Of a stretch of DNA of 64,000 bases, positions 8,022 through 16,754 are shown piece by piece. Every line of letters starts with the position of its first letter. Within the stretch, counting starts at the first letter, position 1. The notes under the pieces were generated by a model. The model saw only the letters and a list, made by a program, of their open reading frames with translations, was not told the origin of the DNA and did no database searches. Position numbers and translations under genes: made by a program. The stretch is from Streptomyces decoyicus (GTDB lineage Bacteria > Actinomycetota > Actinomycetes > Streptomycetales > Streptomycetaceae): the NCBI RefSeq assembly GCF_019880305.1, contig NZ_CP082301.1, forward strand, positions 5,270,001-5,334,000, given 5' to 3'.

Positions 8022-9716
8022 TCAGATCCCCGCTGCCGCCGACAGATCCCGCTTGATCGACGCCAGCGTCGCGGCGGCCTTCGTCCGGGCCTCGGGGAGC
8101 GCCTCGGGTGCGGCCACCGGGACCACGACCTCCAGGTAGCACTTGAGCTTGGGCTCGGTGCCGCTGGGCCGGACCACCACGCGGGCGGCCTCGATCCCGG
8201 CCTCCGGCGAACCGGACAGGTAGTAGCGCAGCCCGTCGGTCGGCGGCAGCGTCTCCGTACCCCGGTTCAGATCGTCGGCCCGGGTCACGGGCAGACCCGC
8301 CAGCGCGGCCGGCGGCTGCGCGCGCAGAGCGCGCATGGCGTCCGCGATCAGCGACAGGTCCTCCACGCGGACCGAGAGCTGATCGGTGGCGTGCAGCCCG
8401 AACTCCACCGCGAGGTCGTCGAGCAGGTCGGTGAGGGTGCGCCCGTCCTGCTTGAGCTCCGCGGCCAGCTCGGTGATCAGCAGCGCCGCGGTGATGCCGT
8501 CCTTGTCGCGGACGCCCTCCGGATCGACGCAGTAGCCGAGCGCCTCCTCGAACGCGTACCGCAGGCCGTCCACCCGCGCCAGCCACTTGAAGCCGGTCAG
8601 CGTCTCCTCGTACGGGAGCGAGGAGGCGGCCGCGATACGGGACATCAGCTGGGAGGAGACGATGGTCGTCGCGAACGTGCCGGTGGCGCGCTTGCTGACC
8701 AGATGGGCCGCGAGCAGTGCGCCGACCTCGTCGCCGCGCAGCATCCGCCAGCCGCCCGGCGTGCCGGGGTCGGGGACGGCGACGGCGCAGCGGTCCGCGT
8801 CGGGGTCGTTGGCGATGACGATGTCGACGCCGGAAGCGGCCCGTTCGCGGGCGGTGGCGAACGCGAGATCCATCGCGCCCGGCTCTTCCGGGTTGGGGAA
8901 GGCGACCGTCGGGAAGTCAGGGTCCGGCTCGGCCTGTTCCGCGACGACTGTCGGGGCCGGGAACCCGGCCCGCGCGAAGGCGGCGACGAGGGTGTCCCGG
9001 CCGACGCCGTGCATCGGCGTGTAGACGACCTTCGTGTCGCGGGGGGAGCCGGGGGTCAGCACCGCGTCCGTACGTGCCAGATAGGTGTCCAGGACCGTCT
9101 CGTCGAGGGTTTCCCAGCCGGCCTCGGGGCGCGGTACGCCGGCCAGCGGGCCGACCGCGGCGATCTCGGCGGCGATCTCGCCGTCGGCGGGCGGCACGAT
9201 CTGCGAGCCATCGCCCAGATAGACCTTGTAACCGTTGTCGCGCGGCGGGTTGTGGCTGGCGGTGACCTCGACGCCGGCCACCGCGCCCAGATGCCTTATC
9301 GCGAAGGCCAGGACGGGGGTGGGCAGCGGGCGCGGCAGCACTGCGGCGCGCAGGCCCGCGCCGACCATCACGGCCGCCGTGTCGCGGGCGAAGTCGGCGC
9401 TCTTGTGGCGGGCGTCGTAGCCGACGACGACCAGGCCGGCACCGTCGCCCTGCGCCTTGAGGTACGCGGCGAGACCGGCCGCCGCCCGGATGACCACGGA
9501 CCGGTTCATCCGCATCGGACCCGCGCCCAGCTCACCGCGCAGCCCGGCGGTGCCGAACTGGAGGGTGCCGGCGAACCGGGCGGCCAGCTCCGCGGCGACC
9601 TCGCCGTCGTCGGCGGCTTCGATGAGCTTGGACAGCTCGTCCCGGGTCTCCGGGTCGGGGTCCTCGGCCAGCCATGCCCTGGCCTGGTTGATCAGCTCCG
9701 CGGGATCGGTAGCCAC
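8022..9716 (-). CDS. phosphosugar mutase (phosphomannomutase/phosphoglucomutase family)
   Basis: A 564-residue alpha-D-phosphohexomutase family enzyme that moves phosphate between C1 and C6 (or C5) of a sugar. Domain order is visible: LQFGTAGLRGELGAG (about residues 51-65), the phosphoserine loop VTASHNPPRDNGYKVY, the metal loop NDPDADRCAV, the sugar-specificity loop with GFKWLARVDGLRYAFEEALGY, and the phosphate-binding RPSGTEPKLKCYLE near the end. GTG 9716 has CAGGAGC about 6 nt upstream. The neighbours are purine nucleoside phosphorylase and deoC, so the real substrate may be (deoxy)ribose-1-phosphate, i.e. a phosphopentomutase role (inference). The long open frame on the opposite strand (7974-10037) is a GC-skew shadow. 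Confidence 0.92.
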   Translation of the reverse strand: MATDPAELINQARAWLAEDPDPETRDELSKLIEAADDGEVAAELAARFAGTLQFGTAGLRGELGAGPMRMNRSVVIRAAAGLAAYLKAQGDGAGLVVVGYDARHKSADFARDTAAVMVGAGLRAAVLPRPLPTPVLAFAIRHLGAVAGVEVTASHNPPRDNGYKVYLGDGSQIVPPADGEIAAEIAAVGPLAGVPRPEAGWETLDETVLDTYLARTDAVLTPGSPRDTKVVYTPMHGVGRDTLVAAFARAGFPAPTVVAEQAEPDPDFPTVAFPNPEEPGAMDLAFATARERAASGVDIVIANDPDADRCAVAVPDPGTPGGWRMLRGDEVGALLAAHLVSKRATGTFATTIVSSQLMSRIAAASSLPYEETLTGFKWLARVDGLRYAFEEALGYCVDPEGVRDKDGITAALLITELAAELKQDGRTLTDLLDDLAVEFGLHATDQLSVRVEDLSLIADAMRALRAQPPAALAGLPVTRADDLNRGTETLPPTDGLRYYLSGSPEAGIEAARVVVRPSGTEPKLKCYLEVVVPVAAPEALPEARTKAAATLASIKRDLSAAAGI

Positions 9717-10096
9717 GTGATGCTCCTGACGGTGGATGCGGGTGGGGGCGCGCTGATGACAGCTGCGGGGGAGGGCCCCTCTCGGCTCGTCACGCCTACC
9801 CATTACGCGGGTGAGGGGAGCCGCAGAACCGGCCAATGCCACTGGATGGCAGCGCGCGGGGGACGGCGGTGTCGCGCGCGGCGAGGGCGGCCGGCGGCCG
9901 GGCGGCGGGGCCGCTGCGGTGGTGACGGCGGCGGGGCGGCCCGGCGGGTGTCGCACACCCGCCGTGGCCGTCCTCCGTCTCCGTCGTCGTGCGGTGCTCG
10001 GCGCCGTGACGCCGTGACGCAACGTCGTGACGCCTGACTCCATGACGTCGCGGCGTGTGACCCCGTGACGTCATGGCGCCTGACGCCGTGACGGCC
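9717..10096. other. intergenic spacer with hairpin and short repeats
   Basis: 380 bp between the mutase start and the phosphorylase stop, both minus strand. It holds a 9-bp perfect hairpin with a TCGCA loop (9942-9964), a plausible terminator for the phosphorylase gene. About 10003-10091 is a run of degenerate CGTGACGCC-type repeats reaching to within a few bases of the phosphorylase stop. No convincing gene is seen. Confidence 0.55.
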
Positions 10097-10918
10097 TCAG
10101 AGCTTGCCGAGCACCTGGGCGAGCAGGCTGCCCATCCGGGTCGCGGAGTCGCGGCCGGCCTGGAGCACCTCTTCGTGGTTGAGCGGCTCGCCCGTCATGC
10201 CGGCGGCGAGGTTCGTCACCAGGGACAGACCGAGCACCTCGGCGCCGGCCTCGCGCGCCGCGATGGCCTCCAGGACCGTGGACATACCGACCAGGTCGGC
10301 GCCCAGCGTCCGGATCATCTTGATCTCGGCCGGGGTCTCGTAGTGCGGGCCGGGGAACTGGGCGTAGACGCCCTCCTCCAGGCTCGGGTCGACCTCCTTG
10401 CACAGCGCGCGCAGCCGCGGCGAGTACAGGTCCGTCAGGTCGACGAAGTTCGCGCCGGCGATCGGGGAGGTGGCGGTCAGGTTGAGGTGGTCGCTGATGA
10501 GGACCGGCTGGCCGGGGCGCATGCCCTCGCGCAGACCGCCGCACCCGTTGGTGAGCACGATGGTCTTGCAGCCGGCCGCCACGGCGGTACGGACGCCGTG
10601 CGCGACCGCGGCGACACCACGGCCCTCGTAGTAGTGCGTACGGCCCAGGAAGACCAGGGCCCGCTTCTCGCCGACCCGGTACGAGCGGATCGTGCCGCCG
10701 TGTCCGGCGACGGCCGGCGGCGGGAAGCCGGGCAGCTCGGTGACGGGGAATTCGTGCTCGGGCGCGCCCAGGGCCTCGGCGGCCGGTGCCCAGCCGGAGC
10801 CCATCACCAGGGCGACGTCATGGGTCTCGGCGCCGGTCAGCTCGCGCAGACGGGCGGCGGCGTCGGCGGCGGCACCCTGCGGGTCGCGCGCGATGTCCGG
10901 GGTAACAGATGCGTTCAC
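10097..10918 (-). CDS. purine nucleoside phosphorylase
   Basis: Splits purine (deoxy)nucleosides with phosphate into free base and (deoxy)ribose-1-phosphate. At 273 residues it is the trimeric PNP type, with VMGSGWAP at the phosphate site, LGRTHYYEGRG, TNGCGGLREGMRPG, LISDHLNLT, GPHYETPAEIKMIRTLGAD and VGMST, and the late LVTNLAAGMTGEPLNHEEV. I chose GTG 10918: a TACCCT -10-like box (10931-10926) sits 7 nt before it and there is no Shine-Dalgarno, so the transcript may be leaderless. The upstream 12-bp palindrome at 10944-10955 falls at the -35 position. Likely co-regulated with deoC. Confidence 0.93.
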   Translation of the reverse strand: MNASVTPDIARDPQGAAADAAARLRELTGAETHDVALVMGSGWAPAAEALGAPEHEFPVTELPGFPPPAVAGHGGTIRSYRVGEKRALVFLGRTHYYEGRGVAAVAHGVRTAVAAGCKTIVLTNGCGGLREGMRPGQPVLISDHLNLTATSPIAGANFVDLTDLYSPRLRALCKEVDPSLEEGVYAQFPGPHYETPAEIKMIRTLGADLVGMSTVLEAIAAREAGAEVLGLSLVTNLAAGMTGEPLNHEEVLQAGRDSATRMGSLLAQVLGKL

Positions 10919-10943
10919 GCGGACGAGGGTAGCCGGTAATCCC

Positions 10944-10955
10944 CTACGCGCGTAG
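10944..10955. promoter_or_regulatory. palindromic operator at the nucleoside phosphorylase promoter
   Basis: Same perfect palindrome CTACGCGCGTAG as at deoC. On the minus strand the two sites extend to a shared ATCTACGCGCGTAG, in opposite orientation relative to the gene. It covers the expected -35 region of the leaderless phosphorylase promoter, which fits repression. Confidence 0.65.
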
Positions 10956-11087
10956 ATGTCGCTGCTCACGGTCCTGGGATCGTTGTCTTGTGGCTTCTGA
11001 CGAAAGTGTCGTCCCGGGCGCGTCGCGGCACCCGTACGGCGGACCCGTACGGCGGTGTGCCCGCCGCGGCCGCCCGCCCGCCGCCCT

Positions 11088-11525
11088 TCAGCAGGGCCGC
11101 TTGCGCAGCTCCATCACATAGTCGTGCGGTGCGCCCGCCGATTCCGCGGCGTCCGCGATCTCGCCCAGGTAGCGGGCCGACGGCAGGCCGCCCTCGTAGC
11201 CGTTGAGGACATAGATCCACGCCGTCTCGTCGCCGTCGAGGGTGTGCACCCGTACCCGCATCCGGCGGTATATCTCCAGGCCGACGCCCTCCCAGCGGTC
11301 CATGGACTCCTCGTCCATGGGCGCGATGTCGTAGAGCGCGACGAAGAGCTGGGAGGCCGGGTCCTCCACGACCGTCGCCAGGGCGCCTTCCCAGCCCATC
11401 TGCTCGCCGCCGAAGGTGAGCCGCCAGCCGTCCAGCCAGCCGGTGCCGCGCAGCGGCGAGTGCGGTGCGCGGCGGGACATCAGCCGCGCGTCGAGGTTGC
11501 CGGCGTACGCGGCGTAGAGCGACAT
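11088..11525 (-). CDS. gamma-glutamylcyclotransferase-like protein
   Basis: A 145-residue single-domain protein of the GGCT/AIG2-like fold. It opens with YAAYAGNLDARLMSRRAP, the usual YxxxGxN substrate loop, and continues with GWRLTFGG, FVALYDIAPMDEESMDRWEG and the late AWIYVLNGYEGGLPSARYLGEI. Members act on gamma-glutamylamines or are of unknown substrate; the exact reaction here is not deducible. The ATG at 11525 starts MSLYAAYAGN. It is divergent from the lpdA-type gene, whose start is 149 bp away. Neighbouring genes give no direct functional link. Confidence 0.8.
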   Translation of the reverse strand: MSLYAAYAGNLDARLMSRRAPHSPLRGTGWLDGWRLTFGGEQMGWEGALATVVEDPASQLFVALYDIAPMDEESMDRWEGVGLEIYRRMRVRVHTLDGDETAWIYVLNGYEGGLPSARYLGEIADAAESAGAPHDYVMELRKRPC

Positions 11526-11673
11526 GGTTCCGAGGGTACGGGAGGTTGCCCGTCGGGCTCGTGGTACCCGAGGTCCGGACAAGAGGCCTGGCAGGGCGCA
11601 CCCGGTTGCCCGCAAGGGGCGCAGACCGCCCCCGGGCGAGAGGGACGTACGGGCGTGCGGGAGAATGGAGTAC

Positions 11674-13110
11674 GTGACTCGGATCGTGATCATCGGTGGC
11701 GGACCCGGCGGATACGAAGCGGCCCTGGTGGCCGCCTCTCTCGGCGCGGAGGTGACCGTCGTCGACTGCGACGGTCTGGGCGGGGCGTCGGTGCTCACCG
11801 ACTGCGTGCCGTCGAAGACTCTTATCGCCACGGCCGAGGTGATGACCACCTTCGATTCGTCGTACGAAGAGCTCGGCATCATCGTCGAGGACGACACGCC
11901 GTACCAGGACCGGCCCGCCCGGGTGGTGGGCGTCGACCTGGGCAAGGTCAACCGACGGGTCAAGCGTCTCGCGCTCGCCCAGTCGCATGACATCACCGCG
12001 TCCGTGACCCGCGCCGGCGGCCGGGTCATGCGCGGCCGCGGCCGGCTGGAGCCGGGCCAGGCGCCGGACGGCTCCCGCAAGGTGACGGTCACCGCCGCCG
12101 ACGGCACCACCGAGGGCCTGATCGCGGACGCGGTGCTGATCGCCACCGGCGCGCACCCCCGCGAGATCCCGGACGCGCTCCCCGACGGCGAGCGGATCCT
12201 GAACTGGACGCAGGTCTACGACCTCGACGAGCTGCCCGAAGAGCTGATCGTGGTCGGTTCCGGTGTCACCGGTGCCGAGTTCGCCGGTGCCTACCAGGCG
12301 CTCGGCTCCCGCGTCACCCTCGTCTCCTCCCGTGACCGGGTGCTGCCGGGCGAGGACCCGGACGCCGCCGCCGTCCTGGAGGACGTCTTCCGCCGCCGCG
12401 GCATGAACGTCATGGCGCGCTCCCGGGCCCAGTCCGCCAAACGGGTCGGCGACCGCGTCGAGGTCACCCTGGCCGACGGCCGCACGATCTCCGGCACGCA
12501 CTGTCTGATGGCCGTCGGCTCCATCCCCAACACCGAGGGGATCGGCCTGGAAGCGGCCGGCGTCAAGCTCAAGGACTCCGGCCACATCTGGACCGACAAG
12601 GTCTCCCGCACCTCCGCCCAGGGCGTCTACGCGGCCGGCGACTGCACCGGCGTGTTCGCGCTGGCGTCCGTCGCCGCGATGCAGGGCCGGATCGCGATGT
12701 ACCACTTCCTCGGCGACGCGGTCACGCCGCTGAACCTCAAGACGGTCTCCGCGAACGTCTTCACCGACCCGGAGATCGCCACCGTCGGCTACTCCCAGGC
12801 CGACGTCGACAGCGGAAAGATCGACGCCCTGGTCGTGAAGCTCCCGCTGCTGCGCAACCCGCGCGCCAAGATGCAGGGCATCCGCGACGGCTTCGTGAAG
12901 CTGCTCTGCCGCCCCGGTACGGGCATCGTCGTCGGCGGTGTGGTCGTCTCCCCGCGCGCCAGTGAGCTGATCCACCCCATCTCGATCGCGGTCGACAACA
13001 ATCTGACCGTCGAGCAGATGGCCAATACGTTCACGGTCTACCCGTCGCTGTCCGGCTCGATCGCCGAGGTCGCCCGCCAGCTGCACATCCGCAAGACGGC
13101 CGGCGAGTAG
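11674..13110 (+). CDS. lpdA: LpdA-type flavoprotein disulfide reductase homolog / NAD(P)H:quinone reductase
   Basis: A 478-residue FAD/NAD(P)H oxidoreductase with the dihydrolipoamide dehydrogenase fold. It has the FAD motif GGGPGGYEAA (8-17), ATGAHPREIP, the NAD(P) motif VVGSGVTGAEFA and the second FAD motif GVYAAGDCTG. The redox disulfide is broken: the usual CxxxxC is GGASVLTDC, with Ser at position 39 and only Cys44. The catalytic HisPro-Glu end is FTVYPSLSGS, with Tyr in place of His. Mycobacterial LpdA has the same losses and is a quinone reductase, not a lipoamide dehydrogenase; that role is inferred here. GTG 11674 is used; ATG 11665, three codons upstream, is an alternative. Confidence 0.88.
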   Translation: MTRIVIIGGGPGGYEAALVAASLGAEVTVVDCDGLGGASVLTDCVPSKTLIATAEVMTTFDSSYEELGIIVEDDTPYQDRPARVVGVDLGKVNRRVKRLALAQSHDITASVTRAGGRVMRGRGRLEPGQAPDGSRKVTVTAADGTTEGLIADAVLIATGAHPREIPDALPDGERILNWTQVYDLDELPEELIVVGSGVTGAEFAGAYQALGSRVTLVSSRDRVLPGEDPDAAAVLEDVFRRRGMNVMARSRAQSAKRVGDRVEVTLADGRTISGTHCLMAVGSIPNTEGIGLEAAGVKLKDSGHIWTDKVSRTSAQGVYAAGDCTGVFALASVAAMQGRIAMYHFLGDAVTPLNLKTVSANVFTDPEIATVGYSQADVDSGKIDALVVKLPLLRNPRAKMQGIRDGFVKLLCRPGTGIVVGGVVVSPRASELIHPISIAVDNNLTVEQMANTFTVYPSLSGSIAEVARQLHIRKTAGE

Positions 13111-13412
13111 TCGGCAATGGGGCGATAAACGCACGGCAGCGGTCGGCCGATTGAAATCTTTGTGCCAGCGGTGAGCACTTGGGATGAAACGTCCCTGCAT
13201 CCGCAGGGGGCCGGTCCGCCGTGCCGGGCCGCCGCCGTACGGGCCGTGCAGGGCGGCTGACCAGCGGGCAAGCGGGTCGCGCCGCCCGGCAGTTCGACAT
13301 CCGCACGACATATGCACACCGCATACCACGTCACGCTCCGCGGTGCGTAGAACTTCCGTTAATTGGTGCAACCTGCTGAAAACAGACGGTCGTTGGCGTT
13401 ACTGTCAGTTTC
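13111..13412. other. intergenic region before the DeoR gene
   Basis: About 300 bp, more A+T-rich than its surroundings in the last 100 bp (AACTTCCGTTAATTGG and GAAAACAGACGG). This probably holds the DeoR promoter; a TACTGT -10-like hexamer lies about 7 nt before the GTG start and there is no Shine-Dalgarno, so a leaderless transcript is possible. I see no gene here. Confidence 0.45.
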
Positions 13413-14396
13413 GTGTTCGCTGCAGAACGTCGCCAATTGATCCTTGAAATGGTGCGCGCCAATGGAGCCGTATCGCTCCGGGAGCTCGCCCGCGTCGTCC
13501 AGACCTCCGAAGTAACCGTACGGCGGGACGTGCGGGCGCTGGAGGCAGAAGGGCTGCTCGACCGCCGGCACGGCGGTGCGGTCCTGCCGGGAGGCTTTAC
13601 TCGCGAATCCGGATTCCCACAGAAATCCCATCTAGCGACCGCGGAGAAAACGGCCATTGCCGATCTCGCGGCCGGCTTCGTCGAAGAGGGCGAGGCCATT
13701 GTCGTCGGCGCGGGAACGACCACCCAGGAGCTGGCCCGCCGGCTCGCCCGGGTCCCCGGCCTGACCGTCGTCACCAACTCGCTGCTGGTCGCCCAGGCGT
13801 TGGCCCATGCCAACCGCGTCGAGGTCGTGATGACCGGCGGCACCCTGCGCGGCTCCAACTATGCGCTCGTCGGCAGCGGTGCCGAACAGTCCCTCCAGGG
13901 CCTGCGGGTCTCCCGCGCCTTCCTGTCGGGCAGCGGACTGACCGCAGAGCGCGGTCTGTCCACCTCCAACATGCTCTCCGCCAGCGTCGACCGGGCGCTG
14001 GTGCAGGCGGCGGGGGAGGTGGTGGTGCTCGCCGACCACACCAAGCTCGGGTCCGACACGATGTTCCAGACCGTGCCGACGGATGTGATCACACGTCTCG
14101 TCACGGACGAGCCGCCGGGCCATGACGACCGCGCCGCCACGGAACTCCAGGCGCTGGCCGACCAGGGTGTGCAGATCGCCGTCGCCGGCGGTCCGGGCGC
14201 GGGCCGCGGTCCGGGACAGCCGGGGATGGACGCCGCCGGAGACCGCAGAGGCCCGCGCCGGGATGTCCCGCTGCCGGGCCAGCGGCGCAACCACGCGCCG
14301 GGCGGCGGGGGCGGCGGACCACAGCTCCGCTCGGCCACTCCACTGTCCGAGGCCTCGGGCGGCCGGGTCGCCGACCTGGCCCCACGACGGCGCTGA
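13413..14396 (+). CDS. DeoR-family transcriptional regulator
   Basis: A 327-residue regulator. Residues 1-57 are the DeoR winged helix (RRQLILEMVRANGAVSLRELARVVQTSEVTVRRDVRALEAEGLLDRRHGGAV). Residues 75-235 are the DeoR effector domain with the ligand loops GAGTTTQELARRL, VVTNSLLVAQAL and TGGTLRGSNYALVG, ending with VLADHTKLG. Such proteins usually bind a sugar phosphate and repress a sugar or nucleoside pathway. The last 80 residues are an unusual Gly/Pro/Arg-rich, probably disordered extension; normal members stop near 250. It is the only DeoR-type regulator in the window and so a candidate, though untested, for the operators at 6891 and 10944. Confidence 0.87.
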   Translation: MFAAERRQLILEMVRANGAVSLRELARVVQTSEVTVRRDVRALEAEGLLDRRHGGAVLPGGFTRESGFPQKSHLATAEKTAIADLAAGFVEEGEAIVVGAGTTTQELARRLARVPGLTVVTNSLLVAQALAHANRVEVVMTGGTLRGSNYALVGSGAEQSLQGLRVSRAFLSGSGLTAERGLSTSNMLSASVDRALVQAAGEVVVLADHTKLGSDTMFQTVPTDVITRLVTDEPPGHDDRAATELQALADQGVQIAVAGGPGAGRGPGQPGMDAAGDRRGPRRDVPLPGQRRNHAPGGGGGGPQLRSATPLSEASGGRVADLAPRRR

Positions 14397-14504
14397 GCGC
14401 AGGAGCCGGAGGCGCGCCGAACGGGCGCGCCGCCCCGGCGACGGTGCCCGGACCACGGTTTCCGGCGGCGCTCCGCGGCGTCAGGAAGCTCCGCCGGGCA
14501 TCGC

Positions 14505-15146
14505 TCAGTGGTGCCGCTCGCCCTTCAGCCCGCTCAGGGTGAGCGTCAGCAGCCGGTCGGCGAGCCGGGGGTCGTCCGGGGATTCCTCGGCGGCCAGTGC
14601 GATGCCGTTGGTCAGCTGCATCAGGTCGCCGATGCTCACATCGGGGCGTACGGCTCCGGCCTGCTGGGCACGGGTCAGCAGTGCGCCACCGGCCTCCCGC
14701 ATCGGCACGCTGCACCGCGCCATCCCCGAGCTGTCGTCCGCCGACGCCGTCATCAGCGCGCGCGACAGCCCGCGGTAGGTGCTGGCGTGGGTGATGATCG
14801 CGCGCAGCCACTCCACCAGCGCGGCGCACGGCTGCGGCGCGTCGGCGAGCTCCCTGGCATGCGCCAGCAGGGCGTCCACCTCGCCCTGGAAGACCGCGCC
14901 CATCAGGGCGGTCCGGTTGGGGAAGTGCCGGTAGAGCGTCCCGATGCCGACGCCGGCGCGGCGCGCGATGTCCTCCAGCGAGGTGTCCGTGCCGTGCTCG
15001 GTGAAGGCCGTACGGGCCTCCGTGAGCAGCCGTTCGTAGTTGCGGCGCGCATCGGCCCGCATGGGCCGCACGTCATGCGACCGCACCGGTGCATCCGCCA
15101 CCGGACCCTGCGCCGTCTGCCGCTGCCCTGCCGTCTCGGTCGCCAT
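14505..15146 (-). CDS. TetR-family transcriptional regulator
   Basis: A 213-residue TetR-type repressor. The DNA-binding helix-turn-helix is ARTAFTEHGTDTSLEDIARRAGVGIGTLYRHFPNRTALMGAVF (about residues 43-85), followed by an all-helical ligand domain. A 30-residue polar N-terminal arm precedes it. GGGAGGA lies 6 nt before the ATG at 15146. It is divergent from the membrane esterase gene at 15496, its most likely target; the ligand is unknown. Confidence 0.88.
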   Translation of the reverse strand: MATETAGQRQTAQGPVADAPVRSHDVRPMRADARRNYERLLTEARTAFTEHGTDTSLEDIARRAGVGIGTLYRHFPNRTALMGAVFQGEVDALLAHARELADAPQPCAALVEWLRAIITHASTYRGLSRALMTASADDSSGMARCSVPMREAGGALLTRAQQAGAVRPDVSIGDLMQLTNGIALAAEESPDDPRLADRLLTLTLSGLKGERHH

Positions 15147-15495
15147 CGCCGTCCTCCCTCGACCCGGCCGGTTGCGGCCCGGTGGCTCCAGGATGCCATT
15201 GCGCCATCGGGGGGTGCCCCGGTGCCGTGTGCACGAGGTACCGCGGCGGCGATCCGTACGCCCCCGAGCCGCCCGGACCGCCCGCCCGGTGGCCGTCCGG
15301 CGGACTGGGCGTGAAGCCCCGGCGTCCCCCAGTGGTCGTGCGGTCGAACACCTCGGCAAGGCCGCAACGTCGCGTCGTGAGGAGCCATCAAACCAGGCGC
15401 AATGAGGTCTTCCGGAGGCTTTCGGAGGCCTGGGAATCCGCCGTGCGGGGCCGCCGGGGGAGCGGGGTGCGGCGCGGAACATCTGGGGAAGAGTC
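15147..15495. other. divergent promoter region, TetR gene / esterase gene
   Basis: 349 bp between divergent starts. The regulator's ribosome site is at its left end and GGGGAAGAG at its right end, just before the ATG at 15496. A direct repeat CGGAGGCTTTCGGAGGCC lies near 15415-15432. No clear palindrome of TetR-operator type and no gene was recognised. Confidence 0.4.
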
Positions 15496-16680
15496 ATGGG
15501 ACTGACCAGCCGATCGCTGTTCTATGCCGTGGCCGCGGTCGCCGTGGTCTGCGTGGGGCTCACGCTCTGGCTGTGGCCGCGGTTCGCCGGGCGCGGGCCG
15601 CGGGCGCTGCTGGGGCGGCTCGGCTCGATCGCGGCGACCCAGCTGACCATCGTGGCGGCGCTCGGCCTTGCGGTGAACGCCAACTTCCAGTTCTACGCGT
15701 CCTGGCACGAGCTGCTCGGGCTGTACGACGACGCGCCGGCCGCCGTCGGCAAATGGGGCGACGGGGGCACGGCCGGGCCCGTCGGTGACCCGTCGAAGGG
15801 GCTGGTGCAGCCCTCGGCGGCGGACGGCCTGGACAAGGTGCACGGTCTGCCGAAGGGCGATCCGGCGCTGGCGGGCAAGGTCGAGTCCGTACGGATCGTC
15901 GGCAAGCGGACCCGGGCCGTGGACCCGGCGTACGTCTATCTGCCGCCGCAGTACTTCCAGCCCCAGTACGCCCGCCAGCGGTTCCCCGTCGTCGTCGCGC
16001 TCAGCGGCTACCCGGGCGGGACCTTCCTGCTGGGCCAGCATCTGCGGGTGCCGCAGACCGCCGGCCGGCTGATCCGGGAGGGCAAGATGCAGCCGACCGT
16101 GATCGTGATGCTGCGGCCCACCATCGCGCCGCCGCGCGACACCCAGTGCGTCGACGTGCCGGGCGGCCCGCAGGCCGAGACGTTCTTCGCCCGCGATGTG
16201 CCGGACGCGCTCAGGTCCCGCTACCGCGTCGGCCACGACCCCGGCGGCTGGGGCGTCCTGGGCTACTCCTCGGGCGGCAGCTGCGCCCTCCAGCTCGCCA
16301 TGCGGCACGACCGTACGTACACCTCGGCGGCCGCCCTCTCGCCCGACTACAAGGTCAGCAACGACCCCACGACCGGCAATCTCTTCGGCGACGGGCGCGA
16401 CCGGGTCCGCCGACGCCAGGAACACGACCTGATGTGGCGGCTGCGGCATCTGCCCGCTCCGCAGGTGAACGTCCTGGTGGGCACGAGCCGTACCGGCGAG
16501 AAGAACTACCCGGCGGCCCGCGCCTTCCTCGCCGCCGTCAAGCCGCCGATGAAGGCGGAATCGATCGTTCTCGCCCATGGCAGCCACAACTTCGCCACCT
16601 GGCGGCGCGAACTGCCCGCCGCGCTGGAGTGGATGAGCCGGTCGCTGAGCTTTCCGGAGGACGTGGTGGGCAACTCGTAG
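15496..16680 (+). CDS. membrane-anchored alpha/beta-hydrolase, esterase D family
   Basis: A 394-residue protein with an N-terminal membrane part (helix about 8-28, second hydrophobic segment about 43-63, then a 'WHELLGLYDD' loop). An extracellular alpha/beta-hydrolase domain from about residue 130 resembles esterase D and mycolyltransferase-type enzymes: YVYLPPQYFQ, VVVALSGYPGG, the nucleophile elbow GYSSGGSCAL and the terminal histidine in LAHGSHNFATWRRELPAALEWM. The substrate is unknown; a cell-envelope ester is plausible. The start has GGGGAAGAG upstream. The TetR gene next to it, divergent, is probably its regulator. A 15-bp hairpin follows the stop. Confidence 0.85.
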   Translation: MGLTSRSLFYAVAAVAVVCVGLTLWLWPRFAGRGPRALLGRLGSIAATQLTIVAALGLAVNANFQFYASWHELLGLYDDAPAAVGKWGDGGTAGPVGDPSKGLVQPSAADGLDKVHGLPKGDPALAGKVESVRIVGKRTRAVDPAYVYLPPQYFQPQYARQRFPVVVALSGYPGGTFLLGQHLRVPQTAGRLIREGKMQPTVIVMLRPTIAPPRDTQCVDVPGGPQAETFFARDVPDALRSRYRVGHDPGGWGVLGYSSGGSCALQLAMRHDRTYTSAAALSPDYKVSNDPTTGNLFGDGRDRVRRRQEHDLMWRLRHLPAPQVNVLVGTSRTGEKNYPAARAFLAAVKPPMKAESIVLAHGSHNFATWRRELPAALEWMSRSLSFPEDVVGNS

Positions 16681-16697
16681 CCGGGCGGGAACGGACG

Positions 16698-16731
16698 CGA
16701 GGGGCCCCCGGCCGGTGCCGGGGGCCCCTCG
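16698..16731. terminator. perfect 15-bp hairpin between convergent genes
   Basis: Arms 16698-16712 and 16717-16731, loop CGGT. It lies 18 bp after the esterase stop and 24 bp before the carboxylase stop on the other strand, so it is a shared terminator. Confidence 0.75.
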
Positions 16732-16754
16732 TGCGTATACGGGATGCCGTCGGG

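Noticed and set aside
7974..10037. 687-codon plus-strand open frame opposite the phosphosugar mutase gene
   Set aside because: It mirrors a gene with all mutase motifs on the other strand, is Arg/Gly/Asp-rich and has no domain: an artefact of GC-biased third positions.
10966..13371. 801-codon minus-strand open frame opposite the lpdA-type gene
   Set aside because: The flavoprotein motifs on the plus strand are decisive; the antisense product is low-complexity and shows no homology.
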